A stretch of 64,000 bases of DNA. Origin: Allodiplogaster sudhausi (Eukaryota > Nematoda > Chromadorea > Rhabditida > Diplogasteridae). The notes beneath the pieces are model-generated. The model was not told the origin of the DNA. It saw only the letters and a program-made list of their open reading frames with translations, and searched no databases. This document shows positions 24,538 to 36,995 of the stretch, one piece after another; position 1 is the stretch's first letter; each line of letters begins with the position of its first letter. The translations under genes and the position numbers were made by a program. The stretch spans positions 879,501-943,500 of the forward strand of contig CALZFC010000298.1 of the NCBI GenBank assembly GCA_945643635.1, given 5' to 3'.

Positions 24538-27500
24538 ATGTGGCAAAGCCTCTCTGCTTCTCTGCTTCTCCTGCCATCTCTCTGCCTGTCGCTCTCTCGC
24601 CCTCCCACTCTCTTTCCCTCGGCTGGCCGCTTCTGTTCGGGTGACTTTGACTGTTCTCCTCCGTTTGTCTGCGTGCGTATCTTCGGGATGGATCAGTGCT
24701 CGGTGAGGAGACGACACTTTCAGACGGATTAGATTAAAAATTCCAATTTCCAAAATAAAGTAAGCATCCATTTTGTAAAATCTTTTTCAAAGGCAAATAA
24801 TAACAAACTGTCGTAATTAAGCAACTATACCGGGACGGGGGTAATGTTATTTGAGTGAAAAAGTAAAAATGAAACAATCTTTAGAGAAGTCTGTTTCCCA
24901 TCGAAGTCGGTGATGTGATGATGGGCCCGGACGCTCCTTTTTCTACTACCTCTCCATTCAGTCCTCCACAGCCAGCCACCAGTCCGCCTAACATCGACTT
25001 CTCTCACGACAAGCATGGTCAGCCAACCCGCCAGATTAGCAACTAAAGTATTATATCTTATCTATGTACTTCATTTTTAGAAGGCTTGCCGAAAGTGATG
25101 TCAACCTTGGATGAAGAGCCCGGAGAGAAGTTGGAATACGACGACGAGGAGATCAATCTTCCGGCCATGCCCTGCACCGCCGACTATCACGTATGTTTTT
25201 TTCCTAGACTACCTTATTTAACACCTTTTTCAATAACTGTTAGTTATACATTTCCTCTTTTCAAGTAAACACAGTTTCCAAAGAACCGGTAGAAAAACAC
25301 TGCTCCTAAAAGTGGAAACGACCTACAGTACCGTCCAACATTGTTGGGTCCGAAATTAATCCGATTAATTAAATTAATTTAAATAATTCAAACTGGAATT
25401 GCGAAGTGCTGAGGACATGCCGTGCGATTTTGTCGGAGGGTTTTATGTCTTTTTTCATTGCGCGTCAGCCTAGAAAAACCGTTTTTCAAAATATGCCGAA
25501 ATGACAAAAATCTGACAATTTTTCAATCCTACGCTGTTTAGCGGAATTTTTTACGGGGTGTTCGGCTGAGAAAGCAGCTGGCTGAATCCAGCAGCCAAAC
25601 TACAAACAACAAATAAGAGTGAAATTTTCTAAGCGCTTCTTATTTTGTTTGAGTATCTTCCTTTGTTTTGCTTGAGTTACTTATCATATTTGGGTATAAA
25701 TGATAAGAAAAATGGAAAATAAGACTTTCTGTAGCGAGCAAAAAACTTGCTCCCGCAGAGCATCGAACACCAGACCTTGAAATTCCCAGCCAAACGCTAT
25801 AGCAATACACCACACGCACCTTGGAAGAAATTAAATGTACCTTTACTAGAACATTGTCCGCAGCCTCACCAACGAAGCGTGGAGGATGACGATTCAAGGG
25901 GCTTGTCTGGTTAATTTTTGCAAAGCGTAGACCTCCCAACGCACTGCAACGCTTTTCATTGAAACAAGTTGACAATCTCTGCCATCGACCTCTCTCTCTT
26001 CACTGTCTCTCTCATTCTCTCTCTCCCTCTCTTTACTGTCTCTCTCATTCTCTCCCTCTCTCTCCCTCTCTTTACTGTCTCTCTCATTCTCTCCCTCTCT
26101 TTACTGTCTCTCTCTTTCTCTCTCGTTCACACATACTCTCACTCTCCCTTTCTCTCTCTCTATCTCTCTCACTCTTTCAATCTATCCCCTCCTCTCTTTC
26201 TCTGTTGTTCTCTCTCTCTCTCTCGTTCAATATATCTCTCTCAGTCTTGTTTTATCTCTCTCCTTCTCCCCCTCTATCTCCTCTTATTTCGATCTTCTTC
26301 ATTCCAAGAGATAACTGTTTCGGGTCCGGATAGAAAAGGTACATTCTTCTTTTCTCAAGTTAGGTGTGGTGTATTGCTACAGCGTTTAGTTGGGAATCTC
26401 AAGGTCCGGTGTTCGATGCTATGCGGGAGCTAGTTTTTTGCTACAGAAAATCTTATTTTCCATCCATTTTTCTTATCATTTATACCCAAATATGATAAGT
26501 AACTCAAGCAAAACAGAGGAAGAAACTCAAACAAAATAAGAAGCGCTTAGAAAATTTCACTCTAATTTGTTGTTTGTAGTTTGGCTGTGGATTCAGCCAG
26601 CTGCTTTCTCAGCCGAACACCCCGTAAAAAATTCCGCTAAACAGCGTAGCATTGAAAAATTGTCAGATTTTTGTCATTTCGGCATATTTTGAAAAACGGT
26701 TTTTCTAGGGTGACGCGCAATGAAAAAAGACATAAAACCCTCCGACAAAATCGCACGGCATGTCCTCAGCACTTCGCAATTCCAGTTTGAATTATTTAAA
26801 TTAATTTAATTAATCGGATTAATTTCGGACCCAACAATGTTGGACGGTACTGTATGTAAGTGTCGCGTGGGAAAGTCGTGCACGGGAAGAGCGCCCGCTT
26901 CTTCTTCTTCTGCCAAACGCTCTCTTCCGCCCTCTCGCTCCTCTTCCTTCTCTCCATTCCCCCCTCTCTCATCTTCTCCCTCTTCTGGTTCTCGCCGTGT
27001 CTGCCGCAGGGATCGTCTGCAGCAGCAGAGAGAGTGCATTGTGCATGCGGACTGCATCAGTGGCCAGGTCTTTCGATTTCCAAATATATTTTTTTTATAA
27101 TAAATAAACTGGATAAATAAATAACCAGATAATCAAAAAAAAGTCTACAGTGTTGTGAAGGGCCCATTCTCTGATTCTGAAATAAACTTTGAAACATTGA
27201 AACAGCGTTGTGTCCGAGAAGATAGCTCACGCCGCTTTCTCTGCACCCTAACCACAGAGAAGAACTGGCAATGCCAGTACGACTACGAGTGTTCTGGCCA
27301 AGAGAAGTGTGTCGATATCGATGGAACAATGGCACGTTCCTCCACCTTCTCTCCTCTCTCTCATCCTCTTCACCCTCTATCCCCTCTCCCTTCCCCTCCA
27401 CCCTCTCTCCCCTCTCTCCCCCCTCTCCACCCTCTCTTCTCTCTCTTCCCCCTCCACCCTCTCTTCTCTCTCTCTTCCCCCTCCACCCTCTCTCCCCTCT

Positions 27501-28899
27501 CTCCTCCCTCTCCACCCTCTCTTCTCTCTCTCTTCCCCCTCCACCCTCTCTTCTCTCTCTCTTCCCCCTCCACCCTCTCTTCTCTCTCTCTTCCCCCTCC
27601 ACCCTCTCTCCCCTCTCTCCTCAATCTCCACCCTCTCTCCCCTCTCTCCCCCCTCTCCACCCTCTCTTCTCTCTCTCTTCCCCCTCCACCCTCTCTTCTC
27701 TCTCTCTTCCCCCTCCACCCTCTCTCCCCTCTCTCCTCCCTCTCCACCCTCTCTTCTCTCTCTCTTCCCCCTCCACCCTCTCTTCTCTCTCTCTTCCCCC
27801 TCCACCCTCTCTCCCCTCTCTCCTCCCCCTCCACCCTCTCTCCCCTCTCTCCCCCCTCTCCACCCTCTCTCCCCTCTCTCCTCCCTCTCCACCCTCTCTC
27901 CCTCTCCCCTCCCCCTCCACCCTCTCTCCGCTCTCTCCCCCCTCTCCACCCTCTCTTCTCTCTCTCTTCCCCCTCCACCCTCTCTTCTCTCTCTTTTCCC
28001 CCTCCACCCTCTCTCCCCTCTCTCCTCCCCCTCCACCCTCTCTCCCTTCTCTCCTCCGCCTCCACACTCTCTTATCTCTCTCTCTCTCTTCCCCCTCCAC
28101 CCTCTCTTTTCTCTCTCTCTTCCCCCTCCACCCTCTCTCCCCTCTCTCCTCCCTCTCCACCCTCTCTCCCCTCTCTCCTCCCTCTCCACCCTCTCTCCCC
28201 TCTCTCCTCCCCCTCCACCCTCTCTCCCCTCTCTCCTCCCTCTCCACCCTCTCACCTCCCCCTCCACTCTCTCTTCTCTCTCCCCTCTCCCCTCCCTCTC
28301 CACCCTCTCTCCCCTCTCTCCTCCCCCTCCACCCTCTCTTCTCTGTCTCTCTTCCACCTCCACCCTCTCTTCTGCCTCTCTCCTCCCCCTCCACCCTCTC
28401 TTTTCTCTCTCTCTCTTCCCCCTCCACCCTTTCTCCTCCCTCTCCACCCTCTCTCCCCCTTCTCCTCCCCCTCCACCCTCTCTCCCCTCTCTCCTCCCCC
28501 TCCACCCTCTCTTCTCTCTCTCCTCCCCTTCCACCCTCTCTTCTCTCTCTCCTCCCCCTCCACCCACTCTTCTCTCTCTCCTCCCTCTCCATCCTCTCTC
28601 CTCTCCCCCCCCCCCCCCCTCCACCCTCTCTCCTCTCCCTGGCTATCAATATTTGATGTATTTAAATCGATTTACTTATTGTTTTAGAACTTTCGATGTC
28701 GTCCGTCGCACGTTTTCCGCTCGTGTGAGCAGGACTTGGATTGCCCGTATGGACAGGTCTCTAGCCTCTCTTTGAGAAACTACGCAGTATTAGAATAGTT
28801 GAAGCTCATAACCCATCAACCTTTCAGATGTGTCGCTTGATAGTCGTGGAGAAGCTCTGTATCACCATTCCAAACTACCTCGCTCTCTCCATCTTATGA
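24538..28899 (+). CDS. Secreted Cys-repeat protein, EB-module-like
   Basis: Seven exons join in frame to 286 aa: 24538-24702, 24885-25017, 25081-25190, 26861-27067, 27206-27310, 28688-28756 and 28828-28899. It opens with a signal peptide (MWQSLSASLLLLPSLCLSLS). Repeated motifs of six to eight cysteines resemble nematode EB modules: FCSGDFDCSPPFVC, CIVHADCISGQRCV, CQYDYECSGQEKC and SCEQDLDCPYGQMC. Between them are an acidic stretch (EEPGEKLEYDDEEINLP) and a Ser/Pro-rich linker. Probably extracellular; the role is unknown. Introns 3 and 5 are expanded by a foldback element and a minisatellite. The donor of exon 5 (27310) is the least certain site, chosen because it keeps phase and lies before the repeat. 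Confidence 0.7.
25326..26852. mobile_element. TA-flanked foldback element (mariner-type ends)
   Basis: A 1527-nt element with long inverted arms, each roughly 500-600 nt, starting CAGTACCGTCCAACATTGTT and ending with the complement. TA is present directly outside both ends (25324-25325 and 26853-26854), as for Tc1/mariner insertions. The centre (about 25980-26290) is a CT microsatellite with no transposase. It fills intron 3 of the Cys-repeat gene, ending 8 nt before the exon at 26861. Confidence 0.8.
27345..28631. repeat. Pyrimidine minisatellite in Cys-repeat gene intron
   Basis: About 1.29 kb built on the phrase CCCCCTCCACCCTCTCT plus TCTCTCTCTC variants, one strand nearly free of purines apart from a single A per unit. 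Unit length varies around 36-37 nt. It keeps frames open for hundreds of codons on both strands. It ends in a C homopolymer near 28607-28619. Confidence 0.9.
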
Positions 28900-30122
28900 A
28901 GATATTAATATTCGAGACAGTAATTTATTGCATTTTGACGCTTGTTCTTTCCCCAGCTGCTTTCGCCAATTTTTTTTCTCACCATTAAAGGAACCATGCA
29001 CTGAATGTTTCTACAGTAGTATATTAGAGCCATTTTGAACTCGCGCCCTCAAATATTTGGCCCTTCTGCTTGTTAGAGAGCGTGTGAAATAGGAGGGTGG
29101 CTAACAGCTACAGTAAAATATTTTGGCCGAGCCATATTTTGCGCGCTCTTAACTTTGTTGCAAGTGGACAAAAATGATTAAAACTTTCTAGATGTATGTT
29201 TTAGAGAGATGCGAATAGTTACAAGTTCATAAAACCATATGTTAACTATTCAGTGAACTGCTCCTTTAACAAAGTGTTCCTTCATTCGTTAAAAAATATG
29301 TTCGTTTACTTTTTCCAATTAAAGAAAAGCAGACTCTGTTCATACTCTTCGCACCTATAAGCTGATTGGGTCAGGCATTGCCTTCTAACAAGCCGGGCAA
29401 GGTGCTTTTCCCGGTTCTCTCGCTTACTCTTGAGACTCAAAGGAGATTTGAACACGTAAACTTCACGATTTCCCTTCACGTTCGAAATAATTTTACTATC
29501 TGGATTTTAGTGGAATCTAGTATAAAATAGGCTAGTTCAAGAAGACCATTAATCCCATTGTTTCAGGGATTTTAAATACCATTTATTTCAAATCCAAATT
29601 CTTCGCTCATTTAAAAAGTTCTTGACGTTCATGCTTCGGTGCTGTTATAGCCAAGGGTACTGAGCAACTTTTATGTAGAGTCTCTAGGCTCTAAGACTAC
29701 TCCAGGAGGCTCTAATCTGTTGTAAGTCCTTGGACGGTGTAAATAAACGTGGTTGAAAGGAAGTACATACATAGGAGGGGTCAATATCTCGGCCCCCGTG
29801 GGTACATACCCCTTCTATAGCGCATTCGACTCAGCTCGAAGCCCCATGAACTTAGAGCAATAGAACGCTACATAGGAACCACGTAGCAAGAAGTTACGGT
29901 AGCCTGGGGGATGACATAAGTTGAACTAGGACCGTTCCTCGCTGCGCTCGCACTAATACCAATTGACTTCACAATAATCTCAATTTGTGTTTATGCCTTA
30001 CAACACAACGGAAGATCGGTTATTTTGGAATAATAGAAATCCATTCAATTACTGTCATTCATTGTAAACTTTTTGGTCGCGATCGGCTGGCCTTCCGGAA
30101 TCTCTCAGCTTCATAAATTGAG
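28900..30122. other. Intergenic, no gene seen
   Basis: Mixed AT-rich sequence after the stop codon of the Cys-repeat gene. No open frame of note, no obvious repeat and no RNA gene recognised. Confidence 0.5.
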
Positions 30123-31830
30123 ATGTCGCATTCGAAGAAGAAGAAGAGTGACTCGATGTCCACTATCTGCAATTCGGGCCAAGCTGTAGTGTTAGTTCGT
30201 CAATCAAGAATCAATAAAAAAAATTAGACAATTAAAACATGGGAAGAAAATATTTTCTCGAATTAAAACATGGAACGAACTCCTAACAATTAACGATTGT
30301 TCTATAGCGCAACCTAGTTATAGAATAACGCGCTAAAAATTATAATGACAAAAAAATGAAAGTATGAAAATAATGTCATTTTGCCCTGTGCAGCAACTGC
30401 GAGTCGGTGGGCGCGGTGGCGCTTCTGGTCTGCCCAGCGGCGCGCGAGTGGCTGGCGGCCGGCTCCCGCGTCGAATCCGCCACCCTTGGATGCATCCCGA
30501 CCCCCAATGGAAAGTCGGTTGGAATAGTCTATCTAAAATGAGAACCATCAAATCCCAGTGAGACTTATCCAAGGTACCGCTACATCTACGAGATGACTGC
30601 AACGGAGCCCGCGTCTTCTCTCGTATACACCTCGTATGATTGCATTTATTCCAAAAGCATCGTACAGGAACAACTTTTGTCATGCATGAGTTATGACAAC
30701 AAAGAACTCGTAAAAAGTCTTAGCCAATGTCTAACAGTGGCGTCTAAAGCAAAGAAAGAGTTACGAACATACAGACGAATTGAAAAAGTATATATAATTT
30801 CCTTGCCTAACTTCCGTTTCAGAAGCAGCGCTCGCTATATGACAAGTGGTGCGAGTCTGCGAGGGCCGTCGGCCCTCTTTTCCAATGCCAAATTTACTGC
30901 AAATCCTATAATATTTACCTTTAATTATATCAATATATCAAAGTGAATTTACAAATAAAACAGGTTGAAGATTGAGGAGAAGAATTGTATTGTAAATGGA
31001 AAAGACAAAGAAGAATGAAACTGACTGCTTTTCAGATCGTCTTCTCCCTGCCCGTGGCAATGGCATCGCCACGCTGGCTGCCAGCTCCTCGTCGCACGGC
31101 GTCTCCAGCACGGACAAGGTCTTGTCATCCATGGATCTGAAAGATTCTTTTGTTCAGAAGAAGGAGAAGAACGGGGGCGTTCAAGTCATCTTCTTCCTTC
31201 TCGCAACCACCAAGAAAGGCGACAGGCCAGTCGCTTCTTTTTCACAGAACTTACATATCAGAACGAAGAAGAACAAAAAGAGGCCAAGAAATATACTGCC
31301 ATTTGAGATATCGTCGGAAGTTCTCGCTGGACTTCATGTCGGATGACTCGATTCAAGATGTCCTGGATGAGATCAGCGCCGAGGCCAACATCGAGGCTGC
31401 GTCCGTTGCACTCGAATTTCTCTCTTCAACTTTAATTCTATCAGAGCTCAATAATTACTCATTTTTATCTGGATTTTCTCTTGAGGCTGCTCGGCCGCCG
31501 CCTCCACTTTGTTCGACCCAATGAAGAAGGCAGCATCTCCACGCGTTATTGGGTCAAGGTTAGTAGTTATAGTTTGGCCTCATAGATTTCATGGAACAGA
31601 AAATTGATTATGAATTCAGCCATGTATTATGTACATATGTGCGTACATATCTTTTTTTAACCTTTTTCTCTATCATGCTATTCTCTTCTCTTCTCTTTGC
31701 TCTCGCTCTCTCTCTCTCTCTACAGCTCCACGGCCCTCGTCTCTCTTCCACGATCTCCTCACTGGTGGACGGACACTTTCAGGAGGTCTTGGTGCTGATC
31801 TCAGACCAGCTCGGCCTGAGGGAGGAGTGA
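30123..31830 (+). CDS. Unrecognised spliced gene (possibly two)
   Basis: Coding-like pieces occur in order on the plus strand. The first is about 30123-30187 (MSHSKKKKSDSMSTICNSGQ). The next is about 30406-30513, rich in Ala/Leu (SVGAVALLVCPAAREWLAAG), then 30593-30789 (SYDNKELVKSLSQCLTVA). A piece from 30826 joins in phase (KKQRSLYDKWCESARAVG), but that frame meets a stop near 30915 with no clear donor before it. Further pieces are about 31036-31190, 31300-31420 (DDSIQDVLDEISAEANIEAA), 31486-31559 (RRLHFVRPNEEGSISTRYW) and 31725-31830, ending in a stop. The last two join cleanly. No domain is recognised; the chain is partly speculative and could be two genes. Confidence 0.4.
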
Positions 31831-32827
31831 GAAGAGAACTCCGAGGAGCTAAAGTACATGCCTAATTCATCCAAATGCCGACTGCTCGCCTTGCCAACCG
31901 TTTCCCGGATAAACTAGTTTGAGATTTCCTTCGTTCACAAGTCTACAGATTTACGCCGACATTACAAAATAAAGGTAAAGAATTTCAACAATATATGTAG
32001 TTTAAAAATGGTTAACTGCGCAAGGAATGAAAACAGCTAAGCACGGGCTGCAGATTACGAGGGGATGTTGCTTAAAAATATGTATATACGTATGTACATG
32101 GCTTTCTTTTAAACTTCCATCGCGACGCCAAAGAATTAACATCCGTACTTTTTCTTGCTCGTTCTCTGGGTTCTTCGGCAGTGTGCACAGAGCCGCGAAC
32201 GACAAAGTTGATTGTTCATTGATCAAGGGCTTGATATCAGAAGAGTTTTTCAAATGAGCAAAACAAACTAGACACTAACAACCAGCCAGGTTCTCTTCTC
32301 GCGATTCGGGCTGTAAAGGACAGGGGAGATAAGCGCAGGATAAAGAAAGATATAGTTTGGAGTGGCTTCTGTTCAGTATCTCCAGGGTATACGGTGAGCT
32401 ATTGTGGCCTCAGCTGTTTTCTTTATCGATCGTAACCAGGAAGGAGCTTGCGTTGAGAAGACATTGTTTGGAAGCAATGTTCTCTTTTTCTCGTCAAACA
32501 ATACTAAGCGGATATTTTTATTCATGGAAGTGAAAGAATTGCTTGAGGATCTTTTCAAATTCGTTCATAATATTAAACTGAGTGAATTGAAGGAGAAGCT
32601 GGACATCTGTGCTTCATGACATGTCCTGTAGTCTTTGATAACGTTCATAGACGGCAGTGCTAGGAGAGATTGGATAATGGAATCTTTTCGGTAATGTTGT
32701 GACTGATATTGAAGAAACTAAACTTGGTAACAAAGATATTCAATAAGAATCAAACTGTATGATGAAAGCTAGTGAATGCTTTAAATCAATAACGTTTAGA
32801 ATAACTATGAAATGAATAATTTCCCAG

Positions 32828-32971
32828 GATTTCGTAAGGGAAGCAGCAATGGCGAATCTGTTCGCAGCAGCCGTTGCCAGTGACGCAACATTGAAATGTG
32901 TGGAGTGGCTGGAGAAGTCGGCTTCACCAGGGGGTTCCCCACTGAGAAGTTCTTTCGCGACGCCAAGATTG
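32828..32971 (+). pseudogene. Orphan acyl-CoA dehydrogenase exon, frameshifted
   Basis: Preceded by an acceptor (CCCAG) and followed by a donor (ATTG/GTTAT). The first half reads REAAMANLFAAAVASDATLK, then CVEWL, and the second half reads GEVGFTRGFPTEKFFRDAKIG in another frame. In short/branched-chain acyl-CoA dehydrogenases these two parts are contiguous, so one base is missing around 32916-32921. No exon for the flavin domain before it or the following C-terminus is visible within several kb. A decayed fragment or retained single exon is the likely reading. A sequencing error could explain the shift but not the missing neighbours. Confidence 0.65.
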
Positions 32972-34140
32972 GTTATTTCATTTCACTCCCTGCCAACCCT
33001 CTTTGCGGTTACTATTCTATATATCTCGCATAACCCTGTTCCCTGCGCCCCCTTCCGGGAAAAGTTTCGTTTCCACAAACGGGAATTGGACAAACTTGTT
33101 GACCTCTGCGATTCCCATCGGGAATAGACAAGAAGAGTAAATGCAGAAGACAGAGATACAGAGAGACTAGCCTTATTTAAGCACCCTGATGTTAATCCTC
33201 AAAACGAGATACTTTACTACGGCGGCAGAAGAAAGAGAGTGAAATTTGCTACTATGTGAACCCCTTTCAATAAATTTATAAGTCATCAAATTAGTGTCGC
33301 CACTGCCACTTACAATTAGAGTTCGTGCAAGAATTCTATTGTTTAGGCTATTAGAATTAAAATATTCCTATTGTTTTTTATTTATTTTACTGGACGCATC
33401 GTTATAAGCAGATGCCCTATTCGAACATCTAATAAACTTAAGAGAAAACATCTAATAAAGGTTATCGCTGGCTAATTAGCCGCTCAAGTAATCACCTAGT
33501 TCAATGATTACTTGCGAATATGTGGACAGCATTATTGCCATAGGCATAGTAGTGAATGATTGATTTTATCTTCGTGAATCTTCTTGATCTGATTCCAAAT
33601 GCATGAATCGCGCACGGAATGCAAGCTGTATGTAAACATGCGATTATATCGCAATTAGACTAAAAATTAATCGTTGTTATCCTCTATAATGCTACTCAAA
33701 TAAAATTGCAAACGCTTAAATATGCAAAGCAGGTGATCTGAGTTATTTATTTTTTCTAGTTAATTAGTGTTAACACAATTATACGCTATTGGCAGCTTGT
33801 CAGTATAACGAAACAACCCTGAAAATTTCACAAGGTTTCTTCCACTTTAAAGAAAACTATGAATGGAAAACCAACGGAAGCCTTTGGCCAAAAGTGTAGG
33901 TCTTGTACTTCTTTTATTGAGCGTTTATCCATACTATATCTCCCTCACACAGAGAAGAGGCATAAAATTAATCATCTTATTACAACCTTCAAGTCAGAAA
34001 CCAAACTTCTATTGAGCGCACTTCTATATTCACTTTGATTCCATTTCACTGTCTGTTTTTACCTTTGGCAAATACGCTACACTCCTAGTTCAGCATCGGT
34101 ACATTTTAATTTTCCTTGTAAATGCTGCTATTTGCCATAT
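32972..34140. other. Non-coding, AT-rich
   Basis: No convincing coding exon or repeat. Several polyadenylation-like AATAAA signals occur, as expected from composition. Confidence 0.4.
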
Positions 34141-34147
34141 CGTTTTA

Positions 34148-34686
34148 GCTAGTTCGGAGACGAAGAAGACAGAGAAGATTCGCCTGAAATGCTCTTCGTG
34201 CGAGAATTCACCCCCTCGCTGAAGTTCTTCTCAACTCCGAGAAGACTTCGACACGTAAAGTTGTTCAGGCTTCTCTCGCGGCCGGAGCTGCAGGCGGATT
34301 CTTCAGATGAGTTCTTTGTACATCACTACTATAATTTGTTTATTCCATTTGCCCGACATTGTATGCAGTTTTAATTTATTTCTTAAATTAAGAAAAATAC
34401 GCACTACATTTCATGCTGTTGAATGAAATCCAAAGGAAACTGTCCTTTGCTTTTTGATGGAGCAGAGGCTTCGACTAGCTTGACATGTAATGGCAGTGGA
34501 AAGAAGAGAGAAAGAAGGATAAGTGCTGCATCATTCTTGCCTTGTCTGTGTTCTTCCCATTCGGAATTGGCAGACAGCTGCTCATACGAAGGGGGAGGAA
34601 TGGGGCGGAAGGAGGAAAGGGAAACAGAGAAGATGCGTCGTTCTAGCTTCAGTTACATGTGTATTGTAACGACTCCATCAAAGTAA
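34148..34686 (+). other. Possible exon(s), unassigned
   Basis: After an acceptor-like TTTTAG at 34149, a charged frame reads FGDEEDREDSPEMLFVREF and onward to about 34316. A second frame at 34423-34686 (CNGSGKKRERRIS) follows. They do not join clearly to each other or to a known domain. Listed only because the composition is unlike the surrounding non-coding sequence. Confidence 0.25.
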
Positions 34687-35230
34687 AATTTGTTCCTCTC
34701 CTCTCTTCATCCCTCTTTTTGGAAGATCAGTCGCATTCCTCTCCTTACCGTTTCAGTCTTTTTCATTTACTCTATCGCATCATACGCTTTACGAGATTGC
34801 TCTATCCGCAAGAAGGAAATGGAAGAAGTTCTGACAATTATAACATTTCTTTGTCTCTTTAGACTCTCTCCATTCGGTCTTTCTCTCTCTTCATCTCCTC
34901 TTCACCCCTTCCCATTTTCTTGATCTCCAACACGACCTTCACTGCATTCCACTCCATTAGCTGACGAGTGTTCTTCGAAGTTCTCGTTTTGCACTCACCT
35001 AAACTATTCGCACCAATCGATTTAGAACCTTTCAACAACTGTGAGATGAAAAGGGATCGGAGAGAGGGAATGAGAAAAGAAGAGAGTAAGAGAAAAAGAG
35101 AGTGCAGTGGGAAGAAAGGGACAAGAAAGGTGGGAAACGAGTAATCACGGGGGCCTGAGGGAACTTGGAAAGAGCGCGTGAAAAGGGGCAGATGATGGGA
35201 GGAATTGTGGGAAAGACCTTCTAAGATGAG

Positions 35231-35676
35231 GATGGAGAGAGAGAGAGAGAGAGAGAGAGTGTTGATGAAGGGGAAACGAATTGGGAAACAGGAGTGGAAA
35301 GAAAGGGAGAGTGTACGAAGTGGCTTATACAAAGAGAATTAGGGAAGAGTAAGATCTAGAATGTGTCAGAGAGTAGGAGTATGAACAGAGATTAAGAGAC
35401 AGAGAGAGAGAGAGAGAGAGAGAGGGTGAGAGAAAGAAAGAGAAAAGTACGGGACGAAGAGCGCCTTAGCTCGAAACTCGTTCGGCTGTGCCTCCGGCCC
35501 ATGGAGGCAGCTTTTTCTATTTCTACTGTTGTGAATGCCATCGACACACCTTCTGCGCTTTACAGTCACATACGTTTCGATACTCTCTCGTTACTCTCGC
35601 TTTCCTTCCTCTCATTCTCTTTCTTTCTCTCTTTCCCTCTCTCCTTCGCTCTCTCTTTCTCTCTCTCTCTTTTCTT

Positions 35677-35731
<55 letters not shown>

Positions 35732-35740
35732 AGTGATCAC
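35231..35740. repeat. GA and CT tracts with possible exon between
   Basis: GA runs lie at about 35237-35262 and 35399-35426, and a CT tract at about 35590-35735. Between them (35450-35570) a plus-strand frame contains a Cys/His cluster (CCECHRHTFCALQSH), which may be chance or an exon. Confidence 0.6.
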
Positions 35741-36082
35741 ATGACATCTCCTTCAATGTCGCGCTTTGTCTAGCGTTCTAGATCTTTCTCTTTTTTTCGG
35801 TGCCATCGCCAGGGCTAACTTTCGATTTGCGAAAGTGAAGGAGAACTCTTCTCTCTCCCTCTCTCTTTCTTTCATTTGAACTTTCACATCCTGTCTCTCA
35901 GAATGATGAGCCAATGGATATTTACTATCCCCTTCCAGATATCTTATTATTCAAAAATATCATTTCTTCTTTTTAAAGATTATGTTTATTATTATTTGGA
36001 GATTACGGTATCTTGTATTTTAAGCTTCATATATGCACGTGCATAGTATGCATGTATACTATGTACGTGCATATATACATAT

Positions 36083-36440
36083 GACACGTTTAAAGGTTCA
36101 TAACATTTAAATGGTGAGGGAGCATTCACGAATTGGCCTAATCAATTACAATCTAGTTAAACAGGCTTCAAGCAAAGATTTCAAAGATTTCAGGACCTCT
36201 CTGAGTAACTTTATAGAGTTGTTCCGCTCAAGAAATACTAATTCGGTTTTTTTTTGCTCACTAAACGCATCCCTGTACTCTCTCTAGTAGTATATATGTA
36301 AATTTTTTTTGCTCACTATCAGAGAGGTCCTGAAATCTTTGAAATCTTTGCATGGAGCCTGTTTATCTAGATTGAAATTGATTAGGCTCATTCGTGATTG
36401 CTCCCTCACCATTTAGATGTTCTGAACCTTTAAACGTGTC
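36083..36440. mobile_element. 358-nt hairpin (MITE-like) element
   Basis: Left arm 36083 to about 36215 (GACACGTTTAAAGGTTC and onward) is repeated inverted at about 36313-36440, ending GAACCTTTAAACGTGTC. The arms match at most positions, and the loop of about 100 nt is AT-rich. No coding capacity. Confidence 0.75.
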
Positions 36441-36995
36441 TGGCGGGAATCTTTACATATAACATTTTCCCTGTTTACATGGTTAAACAAGTTAGTGTTT
36501 CCCTCGATTTCTCATACTCTCCGTCTCCCTCATCTCCGTTATTCATTTGCTTCCACTCCTTTCAATCTGATTATAACCCAAGAATGCCTTGAGGACACAC
36601 TCGTTTTCTACACAAAACATCATTGTGACCTCGTTATATTCACTGTCAATCAATGAAATTCCACCTTTTGCCAACATGTTCTTTTTGCCAAAAAGTACAT
36701 ACATAGATGAAGTTGGATAATTGGAGACAAGAGGACACAGAGAACTTGATCTGGAAGAGATCAAACTGAGAGTGAGAGGGAAAGAATGAGAAACAACGAG
36801 ATATACATATGTAATGCATAAATCCAGTTGACCTCGTTCTAACATACACGATCAAATTATTGATTTTGTATTTGGATAGATATTATTTTTAAATGTAACC
36901 GGCGTAGTTGTGGATGTTTGTATGGCGGACAGTTATGTTCTAAAATGGATTTGGTTGGAGTTGAGTCCTCTCTCGGATTGGTGTCTACCAAAGAG

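Noticed and set aside
27155..28775. Open frames of 340-510 codons on both strands
   Set aside because: They run through a stop-free pyrimidine minisatellite and have no domain. The real coding part is the Cys-rich exon before 27310.
32404..32619. 71-codon frame upstream of the dehydrogenase exon
   Set aside because: A weak resemblance to a dehydrogenase middle region could not be sustained, and it has no clear splice join to the exon at 32828.
36543..36845. Minus-strand 100-codon frame
   Set aside because: The second half has reasonable composition, but there is no domain, no splice partner and no supporting context.
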